A DNA stretch of 64,000 nucleotides, taken from Candidatus Anammoxibacter sp. (lineage in GTDB: Bacteria > Planctomycetota > Brocadiia > Brocadiales > Anammoxibacteraceae). Made by a program: the position numbers and the translations under genes. The stretch lies in assembly GCA_021777105.1 (NCBI GenBank), contig JAIQZQ010000095.1, forward strand, positions 1 to 64,000. The letters are read 5' to 3'. Positions 16,010-25,496 of this stretch are shown piece by piece. The notes below the pieces were generated by a model. The model ran no database searches. It was not told the origin of the DNA and saw nothing but the letters and a program-made list of their open reading frames with translations. Positions within the stretch are counted from its first letter, which is position 1. Each line of letters begins with the position of its first letter.

Positions 16010-17452
16010 ATGAATTCAAAATTGGAAAATATTGTAATCGCTGAAGATCGCAACGTTTATGACGTGCTGGAGCTAATAGATAAAAATGCTAAAGGGGTCG
16101 TGTTTGTTGTTGATAAAGATAATAAAATTTGCGGCGTAATTACCGATGGCGATATAAGAAGAGGTCTGCTAAATAACATTACTATAAATGACAAATTGAC
16201 GACTGTTATGAACAGGAGTTTTGTCGCTGTGCAGGAAAACACATCGTTTGATGAAGTGATGGAAAGGATCGGGTATAAGTATAAGAGCATTCCGATAGTT
16301 AATTCAGAAGGTGAAATAGTTGATTATTATTCTCTGGATTTAGATTGCAATATCCCTATATCAAAACCTCTTTTTATAGGGAATGAACTTAAATATGTAA
16401 CGGAATGCATAGCTACAAACTGGATATCGTCAAAAGGAAAATTCGTTAATATGTTTGAGTCTAAATTCGCCGAATATATAGGCTCTGAATATGCGGCGGC
16501 CACTTCAAACGGCACTACTGCGTTGCATCTAGCTCTTGAGGCGTTGGGGATAAAGGCCGGTGATGAGGTTATTGTTCCGGCTCTAACGTTTATCGCCACG
16601 GCAAACGCAGTCACATACACCGGCGCGAAACCAGTATTTGCTGATTCCGAAATGGATACATGGAACATTGATCCCAAATCTATTGAAGCGAAAATTACCG
16701 ATAAAACAAAAGCCATAATCCCTGTCCACATTTATGGTCAACCTGCCAAAATGGACGAGATAATGGAGATAGCAAAAAGAAACAACCTTTATGTTGTTGA
16801 AGACGCGGCTGAAGCGCATGGGGCTGAATATAAAGGGAAAAAGGTCGGCGGCATCGGGCATATAGGTGTTTTTAGTTTTTATGGCAACAAGATTATCACT
16901 TCAGGCGAAGGCGGCATGTTGGTGACGAATGACGCTGAAATTTTCAGGAAATCAAAAATCCTGAGAGACCATGGCATGAACCCGGAGAAGAAATATTGGC
17001 ACGATTATATTGGGTTTAATTATAGAATGACTAACCTTCAGGCCGCTGTTGGATGCGCGCAACTGGAAAACATCGATTATTTCCTGAAAAAGAAACAGGA
17101 TATCGTGGAAACCTACAAGCAATGTTTGTCCGGTGTTCAAAAAATAACACCACCGCCGGAAAATAGCTGGTCGATAAATGTATCTTGGTTGTATTCCGTG
17201 GTTTTTAAAGGAAAATCAGGCGCCAAAAGTATCCGTGACAGGATTATCGAACGTTTAGAAGAGGGCAATATAGAGTGCAGACCATTTTTTTATCCCATCC
17301 ATAAACTACCTCCATATTTTTCCGAAGAGATCTTGGAGACCGCGGAATATCTTTCCGCAAACGGAATCAACATGCCGTCATATATTGATATAGAGACGGA
17401 TAACGTAAAGAAAGTTTGCAATAAATTAAAGGAGCTGTTGGATGAGTGTTAA
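16010..17452 (+). CDS. CBS-pair fused to DegT aminotransferase, GDP-perosamine synthase-like
   Basis: Residues 1-112 are a CBS pair (CGVITDGDIRRG). Residues about 115-480 are a PLP-dependent DegT/DnrJ/EryC1/StrS aminotransferase with Asp265 in VEDAAEAHG and the PLP lysine Lys294 in YGNKIITSGEGG. The stretch around LRDHGMNPEKKYWHDYIGFN is very like GDP-perosamine synthases. Placed one base after the Gmd-like gene, the likely reaction is GDP-4-keto-6-deoxymannose to GDP-perosamine with glutamate as donor. That assignment is inference from motifs and order. A LegC/PglE-type role remains possible. Confidence 0.85.
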   Translation: MNSKLENIVIAEDRNVYDVLELIDKNAKGVVFVVDKDNKICGVITDGDIRRGLLNNITINDKLTTVMNRSFVAVQENTSFDEVMERIGYKYKSIPIVNSEGEIVDYYSLDLDCNIPISKPLFIGNELKYVTECIATNWISSKGKFVNMFESKFAEYIGSEYAAATSNGTTALHLALEALGIKAGDEVIVPALTFIATANAVTYTGAKPVFADSEMDTWNIDPKSIEAKITDKTKAIIPVHIYGQPAKMDEIMEIAKRNNLYVVEDAAEAHGAEYKGKKVGGIGHIGVFSFYGNKIITSGEGGMLVTNDAEIFRKSKILRDHGMNPEKKYWHDYIGFNYRMTNLQAAVGCAQLENIDYFLKKKQDIVETYKQCLSGVQKITPPPENSWSINVSWLYSVVFKGKSGAKSIRDRIIERLEEGNIECRPFFYPIHKLPPYFSEEILETAEYLSANGINMPSYIDIETDNVKKVCNKLKELLDEC

Positions 17453-18740
17453 TTATAGCAAAAAATTGCATGCCCTTATACCAGGGGGCGCGCATACATA
17501 CAGCCGAGGGGACGACCAGTTTCCTGGGAACGCGCCTCAAATCCTGTCGCATGGAAAGGGGTGTCGTGTTTGGGACGCTGATGGAAATGAGTTTCTTGAT
17601 TACGGCATGGGGTTGCGTTCCGTAACCGTGGGATATGCGTATGATCCCATTGCCGAGGCAGCTATAAAAGAGATAAGGAACGGGAACAATCTAACCAGGG
17701 CGTCTTTAACGGAATTAAAAGCCGCTGAAACCATAACGGACCTAATACAATGCGCCGATATGGTAAAGTTTGCAAAGAACGGGTCTACCGTTACGACCGC
17801 GGCTGTTAAACTCTCCAGGGCTTACACCGGGCGCAACTATGTAGCCATATGCGCCGACCATCCTTTCTTCTCATATGATGATTGGTTTATAGGCAAAACT
17901 AAGATGGATAAAGGGATACCGGATGATTACAAAAGGTTGACTTTATCTTTTAAATATAATGACATCAATTCGGTAAAGGCTCTGTTTGACAACTATCCGC
18001 AAGATATAGCCGCGTTAATTATGGAGCCCGCGACCACCGTCGCGCCCGCTGATAATTTCCTGCATAAAGTTAGGGATTTGTGCAATGCGAACGGGACGGT
18101 TTTTATTCTGGACGAGATGATAACCGGTTTCAGGTGGAACATTCGCGGCGCTCAGGAATATTTCAAGGTAGAGCCCGATCTTGCAACGTTCGGCAAAGGG
18201 ATGGCGAACGGTTTTTCTGTAGCCGCGCTGGTAGGCAAACGAGAGATAATGGAGATGGGCTCTATATTAAAAAAGGATGAAGAAAGGATGTTCCTTATAT
18301 CCACAACACATGGGCCGGAGTTAAACGGCCTTGGAGCGTTTATAAAAACCGTGGAGATTTATAAAGAGCTTAATGTTGTTGATCACATTTGGAGTTACGG
18401 CGAGAAGTTGATAAAAGGAGCGAACAGCATAGCTAAAGAGTTTGGCGTAAACGATTATTTCTATTTCGAAGGGTTTCCATGTTCGCCGAATTATGTGGCA
18501 AAAGATAAAGAGGGCAACATCTCCATGGAGTTTCGGACGCTTTTTTCACAGTGTTTGGTGGAGAATAAAATATTAATGCCCTGGGTTGCGCTTAGTTATT
18601 CGCATAACGAAAATGAATTGGAAATCACACTAAACGCAATAAGGCAGGCCTTAAAGATTTATTCAGCGGCCCTGGATAAGGGAGTGGATAAATTCCTTAA
18701 AGGCGAGCCGGTGAAGCCTGTTTTTCGAAAAAGAAACTAA
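17442..18740 (+). CDS. Class III aminotransferase, glutamate-1-semialdehyde aminomutase-like
   Basis: This 432-residue PLP enzyme resembles HemL but sits in a sugar locus. Motifs include IPGGAHTYSRG, VWDADGNEFLDYGMG, FAKNGSTVTTAAVKLSRAYTG, FILDEMITGFRWN and LATFGKGMANGFS, where the lysine of FGKGMANG binds PLP. HemL-like proteins recur in glycan loci and probably act as aminotransferases or aminomutases on sugar-derived substrates rather than in haem synthesis. The start at ATG 17442 has GGAG 8 bases upstream and overlaps the previous gene by 11 bases, indicating coupling. Confidence 0.8.
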   Translation: MSVNYSKKLHALIPGGAHTYSRGDDQFPGNAPQILSHGKGCRVWDADGNEFLDYGMGLRSVTVGYAYDPIAEAAIKEIRNGNNLTRASLTELKAAETITDLIQCADMVKFAKNGSTVTTAAVKLSRAYTGRNYVAICADHPFFSYDDWFIGKTKMDKGIPDDYKRLTLSFKYNDINSVKALFDNYPQDIAALIMEPATTVAPADNFLHKVRDLCNANGTVFILDEMITGFRWNIRGAQEYFKVEPDLATFGKGMANGFSVAALVGKREIMEMGSILKKDEERMFLISTTHGPELNGLGAFIKTVEIYKELNVVDHIWSYGEKLIKGANSIAKEFGVNDYFYFEGFPCSPNYVAKDKEGNISMEFRTLFSQCLVENKILMPWVALSYSHNENELEITLNAIRQALKIYSAALDKGVDKFLKGEPVKPVFRKRN

Positions 18741-18768
18741 TGAAGATTTATAAGGCCTGGGTTTAAAG

Positions 18769-19494
18769 TTGGAGCAATACAAAAAAATATTGTGGTTAAT
18801 CGCCGCGAGATCAGGGTCAAAAAGCATACCTGATAAAAATATTAAACCGCTTGGCGGTGTTCCTTTGCTTTGTTACAGAATAAAAACCGTCCTAAAGTTT
18901 GCCAATCCTGAAGATGTGTGGATATCAACCGACAGCCGTAAATACGCCGATATCGCGGAAAAATGCGGAGCTGTCGCGCCGTTTTTGCGCCCGCCTGAGT
19001 TGGCTTCCGACAATGCGTTGCCAATGGGAATAGTTGCCCATGCAATGCAATGGGCCGACGATCATAAAGGTCATTATGACGCCGTCGGTTTGTTGGAGCC
19101 TACATCGCCTTTTGTAAAATCCTCAACTTTAATAAAAGCAGTAAACAATCTTTTTAATGATAATAATGCCGATAGCATAATAGCCGTTCGCTCTGTGAGA
19201 CCAGGCACGTTTTATATTCAGGACGACTCAAAATATCTTTCAAAGATTGCGAAAAATATTGCCTCGGCAAAGTTCCTGCGGAGACAGGATGAAAAGAGTG
19301 AAATAACCCCGAGTGGCGGGTTTTATATATCAAAATGGGAAAGCTTTAAGAAAAAAGGGGCCTATTACACCGATAAAGCGTTGTCATACCGTGTTTCCGA
19401 TCTGGAAGGGCTTGAGATTGACGAGCCGATTGATTGGGACTGGGCTGAATTTTTAATAGAAAAAAAGAAAATTGATCTTAAGGATATAATATGA
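18769..19494 (+). CDS. Acylneuraminate cytidylyltransferase family (copy 1)
   Basis: This 241-residue enzyme is of the CMP-sialic acid synthetase type, activating a nonulosonic acid with CTP. The N-terminal signature is LIAARSGSKSIPDKNIKPLGG. VGLLEPTSPFVK and DEPIDWDWAE later on also fit. The track start is TTG at 18769; no in-frame ATG precedes the signature. It overlaps the next gene by 4 bases. With NeuB copy 1 it forms the synthase-activation pair of the first nonulosonate set. Confidence 0.8.
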   Translation: MEQYKKILWLIAARSGSKSIPDKNIKPLGGVPLLCYRIKTVLKFANPEDVWISTDSRKYADIAEKCGAVAPFLRPPELASDNALPMGIVAHAMQWADDHKGHYDAVGLLEPTSPFVKSSTLIKAVNNLFNDNNADSIIAVRSVRPGTFYIQDDSKYLSKIAKNIASAKFLRRQDEKSEITPSGGFYISKWESFKKKGAYYTDKALSYRVSDLEGLEIDEPIDWDWAEFLIEKKKIDLKDII

Positions 19495-20141
19495 AAATGT
19501 CGATTGCCGGCGATGATTTGCAAGCCTATATTATAGCCCAACTCAACGCATTTTTCCCGGATAAACATAAAGTGTCCCGATCTGATATGGCGGGTAATTT
19601 TGACATTGCATTGCAACGTCTTGAAAACTGTTTTTCAAAAATTAACAAAAAATATTTCAAAGAAAACGGTTCCGCGGTTTTTAATCATCTTAACGCAGAT
19701 CAGTATGCCATGCTGCTCTATTTTTTAGCCAACACCCTTTACCGGGACAACAGGGATGTAAACATGTGCGCAAAGATTTTTCACCTCAATAGATATCTTC
19801 ATGGCTTAGACGCGTTTTATGAAGTAGAATTGCCCGATATATTTCTATTTATACATCCGCTGGGGACGGTTTTAGGCAGGGCTACTTATTCCGACTATCT
19901 ATTGGTATACCAGCGTTGCGGAGTCGGCAGCCATAATGACATCTTTCCCGAGTTAAAAGAATATGTCAGCCTTCATCCCGGTTCTTCAATATTGGGAAAT
20001 TGCGTTATTGAAGATAACTGCAAGATCTCTGCCGGCTCAACAATAATGGATATGAGTCTTGAGAAAAACAGCGTTTATATCGGCAATACAATCAACTTTG
20101 TTATTAAAAAATCATTAAAAAAAAATAACGTATGGTTGTAA
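19491..20141 (+). CDS. CysE-like hexapeptide acetyltransferase
   Basis: This 216-residue protein has a helical N-terminus (to about 110) followed by a short left-handed beta-helix (FIHPLGTVLGRATYSDYLLVYQRCGVG, SILGNCVIEDNCKIS). It resembles serine acetyltransferases found in capsule loci, which often modify sugars rather than serine. A possible second start is ATG 19497. The acceptor is unknown; an amino sugar of this set is the likely target. Confidence 0.7.
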   Translation: MKMSIAGDDLQAYIIAQLNAFFPDKHKVSRSDMAGNFDIALQRLENCFSKINKKYFKENGSAVFNHLNADQYAMLLYFLANTLYRDNRDVNMCAKIFHLNRYLHGLDAFYEVELPDIFLFIHPLGTVLGRATYSDYLLVYQRCGVGSHNDIFPELKEYVSLHPGSSILGNCVIEDNCKISAGSTIMDMSLEKNSVYIGNTINFVIKKSLKKNNVWL

Positions 20142-20175
20142 ATACTATGGGTGGATCAGCAGGGCAAATACAAAA

Positions 20176-20937
20176 ATGGAATCAAATCTGAAAAATAAAA
20201 CCGCTTTGATCATTGGCGGAAACGGCCTGATCGGCAAGGCTCTTTGCAATGCATTGGAGGGTGAAGGCGCAAACGTCGTTAATGGAGATATTTCCAATGA
20301 AAGTAAAATTACAAAAACGGAATCCAATATTTATAATATAAAGATTGATAGTTTATCTGAAGAGAGCGTGGAACGCGCTATTGATCAGATTGAAAAAGAT
20401 GTTGGGCCGATAAATACGCTTATAAACAGTTCATATCCAAAAAACAGTAAATTTATGGAAGATTTTCTTGAAGCGGAATGTGAATCGTGGGTCGATAATA
20501 TTGCTATACAAATCAAAGCGTGTTTTTTAACGACTCAACGCGTTGCCCGGCGGATGGTTTATAACAATAACGGCGGCTCCATTATAAACATTGGCTCCAT
20601 TTACGGCATTGTAGGCCCTGATTTTTCAATATATAAAGACACATCAATGACAAACCCTTCGTCATATTCAGTTATAAAAGGCGGCATAATATCCTTCTCA
20701 CGTTATCTTGCTGTATATCTTGCTCCATATGGAATACGAGTAAACACAATTTCGCCCGGCGGAGTGTTTAATAAACAGTCTGAAGGCTTTGTAAAGGAGT
20801 ACAGCAAAAAGACGCCGGCAAAAAGAATGGCGGTTCCAGAGGATATTGCCGGAGCTGCGATATTTTTAGCGTCTGACTTGTCGGGATATGTCACTGGACA
20901 CAATCTAGTGGTCGATGGCGGTTGGACTATAACTTAA
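20176..20937 (+). CDS. SDR-family oxidoreductase, PtmA-like (copy 1)
   Basis: This 253-residue classical short-chain dehydrogenase has the cofactor motif IGGNGLIGKAL near the N-terminus, NSSYPKN where NNAG usually lies, a catalytic YSVIKGG, and ISPGGVFN. Similar SDRs named PtmA occur beside NeuB in flagellin-glycosylation and capsule loci. The substrate is not known. A related SDR closes the second nonulosonate set at 30163. Confidence 0.78.
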   Translation: MESNLKNKTALIIGGNGLIGKALCNALEGEGANVVNGDISNESKITKTESNIYNIKIDSLSEESVERAIDQIEKDVGPINTLINSSYPKNSKFMEDFLEAECESWVDNIAIQIKACFLTTQRVARRMVYNNNGGSIINIGSIYGIVGPDFSIYKDTSMTNPSSYSVIKGGIISFSRYLAVYLAPYGIRVNTISPGGVFNKQSEGFVKEYSKKTPAKRMAVPEDIAGAAIFLASDLSGYVTGHNLVVDGGWTIT

Positions 20938-20967
20938 TTTATAAATGTCAAATAACAATTATTATTC

Positions 20968-22005
20968 ATGCAAAAACAAGACCAGTTATTAAATATATTA
21001 GCCTGTCCAAAATGCCATACCGGGCTGTCATTTTCAGAAACCGGAGCTTATTGTGGTTCCTGTAACATAAATTTTGAACGGGAAGACGGGAAGGTGATAT
21101 CTTTTATTTGCAAGGAACTATACGAGCCTGCGGAAAACTTTTCAAAAATAAAAGAGATTATCGGTTTTTGGGGAAACGGCTGGAAAAAAAGACTGAAAGA
21201 ACCTGATCATGCTTTTTTGTACGAAAAAGACTCTGAAGAATTGCGCAAATTTGCGGATGAAAAAGTTGACAATGTTTTAAGTAAAATTGATCATCCTATT
21301 CTGCATCCTAAACGTGAAATGGGTTCTTTGACGGACAAAATCGGATTAAACATCGGATGCGGGTGCGGCGAGGAGAGCCTTCATTTTGCGTATCAGGGAG
21401 CCTCTACAATTGCCATGGATCTTACCCGGCCGGCCGCCGAGGCGGGGAACTATTTAATTAACAAGATTGAGGGGGACGGATTCGGCATACAGGCGGACAG
21501 CAGATTTATACCGCTAAAAGACAATTCCGTTGATTTTGTTTTTTCGTTAGGAGTTCTTCATCATTCCCCTGACATTCAGCGGTCTATAAATGAAATACAC
21601 CGCGTCTTAAAGGAGAACGGAAAGGCGTTTATAATATTGTACACTACATGGTCGATGGCGTTTGGCGTGCAGATTATATTAAAAGGAATATTATCCGGCA
21701 ATATTACAAAAGATAAATTAAAGCGGCATGTTAATAAAAACACTGAAGGCGCATGGAAGACTGAATCACGGGAGAACCCGCTTACAGACACTTTCACTGG
21801 AAACGAGGCCCGCCGGCTGTTTAAATCCTTTAAAAAGATAAATCTAAGAAAAACTGATTTTAGGCCCACTAATATACCAGGTTTGAGCAAACTGGCCGGG
21901 CTGCCTGGGCTGAATTTATTATTGACTAAAGAGTTCCTTGAAAAACGCATTCAATGGTTATCGCCTATTATCGGGTCCGCGTTAAATATAACGGCGGAAA
22001 AATAG
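20968..22005 (+). CDS. SAM-dependent methyltransferase with N-terminal zinc-ribbon
   Basis: This 345-residue protein has a Trm112-like zinc ribbon at the N-terminus (LACPKCHTG and YCGSCN) and a class I methyltransferase domain (GLNIGCGCGEES as motif I, DSRFIPLKDNSVDFVFSLGVLHHS as motifs II-IV). Such proteins in glycan loci usually methylate a sugar hydroxyl or an intermediate. No conserved substrate motif is visible. It is 30 bases after the SDR. Confidence 0.8.
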   Translation: MQKQDQLLNILACPKCHTGLSFSETGAYCGSCNINFEREDGKVISFICKELYEPAENFSKIKEIIGFWGNGWKKRLKEPDHAFLYEKDSEELRKFADEKVDNVLSKIDHPILHPKREMGSLTDKIGLNIGCGCGEESLHFAYQGASTIAMDLTRPAAEAGNYLINKIEGDGFGIQADSRFIPLKDNSVDFVFSLGVLHHSPDIQRSINEIHRVLKENGKAFIILYTTWSMAFGVQIILKGILSGNITKDKLKRHVNKNTEGAWKTESRENPLTDTFTGNEARRLFKSFKKINLRKTDFRPTNIPGLSKLAGLPGLNLLLTKEFLEKRIQWLSPIIGSALNITAEK

Positions 22006-22059
22006 ATATTTATAGTTTCCTTATATTCAAAAAAAAGAAATTTTAACGAAAGTAAAATA

Positions 22060-23517
22060 ATGACAAAACAAGGCAAAGTTCTTTTTATCGTCCATGACAA
22101 TTATCAAGATGACAATGTGTTTCCATTAGGCGCGGCCTATCTTGTCGCAGCCCTTAGAGAGAAAGGGGCCGAGGTGGACGCATATTGCATGGATGTTTTT
22201 CATTACTCTAACGAAGATCTGGCTGAGTATTTGTCGCAAAATGAGTTTGATTTAATAGGGCTGGGTTTCATGGCCCCAAGGTTTAAACGAACAGTTGAAG
22301 GGTTATGCAAAGTTATAAACGAAAATAAGAAAAACGCATGGCTTGTGCTTGGCGGGCACGGCCCAACGCCAATACCGGAATATATGCTAAAGACAACAGG
22401 GGCCGACGCGGTAATTGTCGGTGAAGGAGAGCTTATAATAACCGATTTGCTTGAATGCAAACTAACAGCCCCCAATAGAATTACGGATATTACAGGCGTT
22501 GCAAGCTCTGTTGACGGCAAGTATATTGTCAATGAAAGGCGCAAGCCAATTATGGATTTAGACAGCATATCGTTTCCCGCATGGGACGCTTTTCCCATGG
22601 ACAAGTACACAGCGTCCTTAAAATATACTGGGATGAAAGAGGGTGATAAATCACTAGCCATGATCACAACACGGGGCTGCGTAAACAAATGCAGTTTTTG
22701 CCATAGGATGGAAAAAGGGATTAGGGCCAGATCCGTCAATAATATTATAGATGAAATTAAGATTTTAAACAAAACGTATGGCGTTAATTATTTCTTCTTT
22801 GCAGACGAATTATCCATTATTTCAGAAAAGAAAATATTGGAATTTACAGATGCGATAAAAACTAACAAACTGGATATCATGTACCGCATGGATTGTCGAG
22901 TTGATCTGTTTAATGAGAAGATAGCAAAGGCGTTAAAAGATTCAGGATGTCTGTTCTTAAACATAGGTTTTGAGTCCACAGATCAATGGGTTTTGGATTC
23001 AATGAATAAAAATGTCACTGTAGAGCAAAATATTAGAGCCGCTGAAATTGCCAACAAATACGGAATAGGCGTTGGGCTGAATTTGATCTGGGGGTTGCCG
23101 GGCGATAACGAGAAAACGTTGAGACGCAACGCTGAATTTATAAAAAGGTACAATCTTTATGATTATGTAAGAACGATTAGGCCGGTAACTCCATTTCCCG
23201 GGAGTCCTCTATATTATGACGCTTTGGAAAAAGGTTTGTTAAAAGGACCGGATGATTTCTTTGACAGATTTAGAAACACTGATTTATATGTGGTTAATTT
23301 CATGGGAATGCCGGAAAAGGATATATACCAGGCCCTTTACGAAGTAAATAAAGATCTAATATTAGACCATTTTCAACACACCAATAACGACATGGATACG
23401 GCTAATGAATTGATAGAAGGATTTTATAATCTTTATTTTAAGAATGAATTTGCTTTTAGAGGCGCCAGACGCCTGAATACTAATGAAGGCATGAGGGAAA
23501 AAAATGAAATCGTTTGA
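22060..23517 (+). CDS. B12-binding-domain radical SAM protein (copy 1)
   Basis: This 485-residue protein has an N-terminal cobalamin-binding-like Rossmann domain (about 5-150: FPLGAAYLVAALREKGAEVDAYCMD, LVLGGHGPTP, DAVIVGEGE) without the DxHxxG ligand. The radical SAM core has the cluster motif CVNKCSFC (residues about 210-217) in TTRGCVNKCSFCHRM. These enzymes catalyse C-methylation, rearrangement or other radical reactions. Here it probably modifies a sugar or a lipid carrier, but the substrate is unknown. The stop at 23517 overlaps a tiny ORF beginning at 23504. Confidence 0.85.
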   Translation: MTKQGKVLFIVHDNYQDDNVFPLGAAYLVAALREKGAEVDAYCMDVFHYSNEDLAEYLSQNEFDLIGLGFMAPRFKRTVEGLCKVINENKKNAWLVLGGHGPTPIPEYMLKTTGADAVIVGEGELIITDLLECKLTAPNRITDITGVASSVDGKYIVNERRKPIMDLDSISFPAWDAFPMDKYTASLKYTGMKEGDKSLAMITTRGCVNKCSFCHRMEKGIRARSVNNIIDEIKILNKTYGVNYFFFADELSIISEKKILEFTDAIKTNKLDIMYRMDCRVDLFNEKIAKALKDSGCLFLNIGFESTDQWVLDSMNKNVTVEQNIRAAEIANKYGIGVGLNLIWGLPGDNEKTLRRNAEFIKRYNLYDYVRTIRPVTPFPGSPLYYDALEKGLLKGPDDFFDRFRNTDLYVVNFMGMPEKDIYQALYEVNKDLILDHFQHTNNDMDTANELIEGFYNLYFKNEFAFRGARRLNTNEGMREKNEIV

Positions 23518-23578
23518 TGATTATTTAGAAAAAAACAGTATGATTTTAAAGCTATTTAATGTGGGCTTATACATATGA
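23504..23578 (+). CDS. Tiny ORF of 24 codons, possible leader peptide or remnant
   Basis: This ORF is absent from the ORF track. ATG at 23504 has GAGGG six bases upstream and encodes MKSFDDYLEKNSMILKLFN plus five residues, ending at TGA 23576-23578. It overlaps the end of the radical SAM gene and stops 10 bases before ATG 23589 of the next gene, so it could couple their translation. It could equally be chance or a remnant of a lost gene. Confidence 0.25.
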   Translation: MKSFDDYLEKNSMILKLFNVGLYI

Positions 23579-23588
23579 ACGGCAAGAT

Positions 23589-25469
23589 ATGGACAATATA
23601 CTTCTAATTGGACGCGACGTTCAAAAAGTAAAGTTAAACGTTGCAAAGTATAAAACTATTTATTGTTTTGAATCTGAAAAAGTCCTGATAAAACCTGGAA
23701 AGGCTAACAACATTGTTGTCATACCTGAAGATTTCTACACAGCGATTGATTTCTTAACAGCGAATTTGCGCGCGTCTATTCAAATAGATAAAATATTTGA
23801 CTTAATGGTTGCAAACAGGGATGTCGCCGCCTTTAACTTTTTAGTAAACAAAACCAAATATGCTGAAATTCTGATTAAAAATGCGTTAGTGACCGAGGTG
23901 GCAAGGGTTTTTCGTCTTTTTTTGTTTGCTGAAAAAGTCATAACACATTATGAAATAAAGAGCGAAATAGATTTTATACTTGGAAATATACCCGGCGCTC
24001 TTTATAAATGTCTGCGCGCCAATCAGTTTTTACCACCCAATATAAAAATACCAATCCGAACTGTCCTGCAATTTACAGTTTGGACTATGGTAAAAGATGG
24101 ATACTTTAAGCTAAAATTAATGTTTTTTCCGGAACTCCTGCTTCTAAAGATGCGGGGAAGACGGAATAGGGAGGAAAACAAAAAACAATTTAAAATTGGC
24201 GTGCATCTGCATGACGGCAGAGGTTTTGATGAAAACAGAGGAAGCATGTCATTTGTTATTGACGACAAAACGATTAAACGTGAAGATGCGCTGTTTGTGA
24301 TTGATGAAAAACCCGGCATCGCAGATTTTATTAGAAAGACTAAAGCGGAAGCCGCGCAAAAAGGCTATAACTTAGTTAATTTCCATAATGATCTGATTGT
24401 TAATTTTAACCGATTTGCATATTTAAAAAAATATTATTTCAAAGCCTGCAAAATAAGGTTTGAATTGCTCTTTTTAAGCCTTAGGTTGCCAATATTATCA
24501 CAACTGTGTTTTTATGCATTAAACGATTACATTTTGTGGGAGCTGTTTTATGATAACTACAATGTTGAAAAATTTTTCTGCATTCAGCATCCAGGCAGGC
24601 CGATCAGGGTTTTTTGTGTTAGAAATCATGGATCGCAAAGCATATTACTCCATTCCTCAATAGTTTTTGGCCGATTAAAGAGAGATAAGGAGCCTGCAAA
24701 AAACAAATCCGAACAAACCGAATACTCATTTTTGGTTTATGATAAATCCTGTTCTGATAAATTTACAAACCAATGGCTTAAAACAAACCAAAATGATATT
24801 AAGGAGTTTATAGACATAGGATCGGTTTTTTCCGACTTAGTCTATAATATTAAACATTTCAGGCGAAAAGATTTAAGAAAAAGCATCGGAGTCGCAAATT
24901 CGCAAACATTAATCACTGTTTTTGACAGCACTGTTGGGCATATTGGGGTGTTAACATTTAAGGAAGAATCAATTTTAGCAAATTCAATGTTAAGATTGCT
25001 TAATGAGAATAGCGATTATCTTCTTGTTTTTAAATTTAAAAAAGGCACAGGCATAAAACAATTTCCAGAAACAAGCCGCTTAACAAAACAGTTTGAAAAT
25101 CTTTTTAGACATCCCAGATGTATTTACGGCAATGAGTTAGAACTGGCCCATTTTGAACTTATGGGCATTGCGGATTTAATTGTAACCACACCGTTGTCTT
25201 CCGTGATATTCGAAGGTCTTGTTGGGGGAGTAAAAACGTTTTGTTACGACCCTTTGGGCAGGTACGATCAAGATCATTATGTTATTGAAAATTTCCCTAA
25301 TTTTTCAGCTCATAGCTATGACGAATTAAATGCATATGCCCGTTACTGGCTTAAAGAACTCTGTGAAAATGAATTTGAAGAGTTCAAGGATAAATATATA
25401 AAGAAATATGTGGATGGTTTTTGCGACGGCAATGCGATGCAGAGATTTAGGGATGCGCTTCTTTCATAA
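23589..25469 (+). CDS. GT-B-like glycan transferase, uncharacterised
   Basis: This large cytosolic protein (626 residues from ATG 23589; the track starts at ATG 23559) has no signal peptide. Its C-terminal 250 residues have the layout of capsule GT-B or CDP-glycerol-glycerophosphotransferase-type enzymes: ITVFDSTVGHIGVLTF, then YLLVFKFKKG, then ADLIVTTPLSSVIFEGLVGG, the usual surveillance of a donor-site loop. The N-terminal half is unlike anything I can name. A protein of similar size and C-terminal pattern lies at 32548. I prefer 23589 because MDNILLIGRD is a natural Rossmann-like start. Confidence 0.55.
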   Translation: MDNILLIGRDVQKVKLNVAKYKTIYCFESEKVLIKPGKANNIVVIPEDFYTAIDFLTANLRASIQIDKIFDLMVANRDVAAFNFLVNKTKYAEILIKNALVTEVARVFRLFLFAEKVITHYEIKSEIDFILGNIPGALYKCLRANQFLPPNIKIPIRTVLQFTVWTMVKDGYFKLKLMFFPELLLLKMRGRRNREENKKQFKIGVHLHDGRGFDENRGSMSFVIDDKTIKREDALFVIDEKPGIADFIRKTKAEAAQKGYNLVNFHNDLIVNFNRFAYLKKYYFKACKIRFELLFLSLRLPILSQLCFYALNDYILWELFYDNYNVEKFFCIQHPGRPIRVFCVRNHGSQSILLHSSIVFGRLKRDKEPAKNKSEQTEYSFLVYDKSCSDKFTNQWLKTNQNDIKEFIDIGSVFSDLVYNIKHFRRKDLRKSIGVANSQTLITVFDSTVGHIGVLTFKEESILANSMLRLLNENSDYLLVFKFKKGTGIKQFPETSRLTKQFENLFRHPRCIYGNELELAHFELMGIADLIVTTPLSSVIFEGLVGGVKTFCYDPLGRYDQDHYVIENFPNFSAHSYDELNAYARYWLKELCENEFEEFKDKYIKKYVDGFCDGNAMQRFRDALLS

Positions 25470-25496
25470 ATTTTTTTTATTTTAAAGGCAGAAAAT

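Noticed and set aside
17442-18740. Haem biosynthesis gene hemL
   Set aside because: It overlaps sugar-nucleotide genes on both functional sides and no other haem gene is present; a glycan-pathway aminotransferase is more likely.
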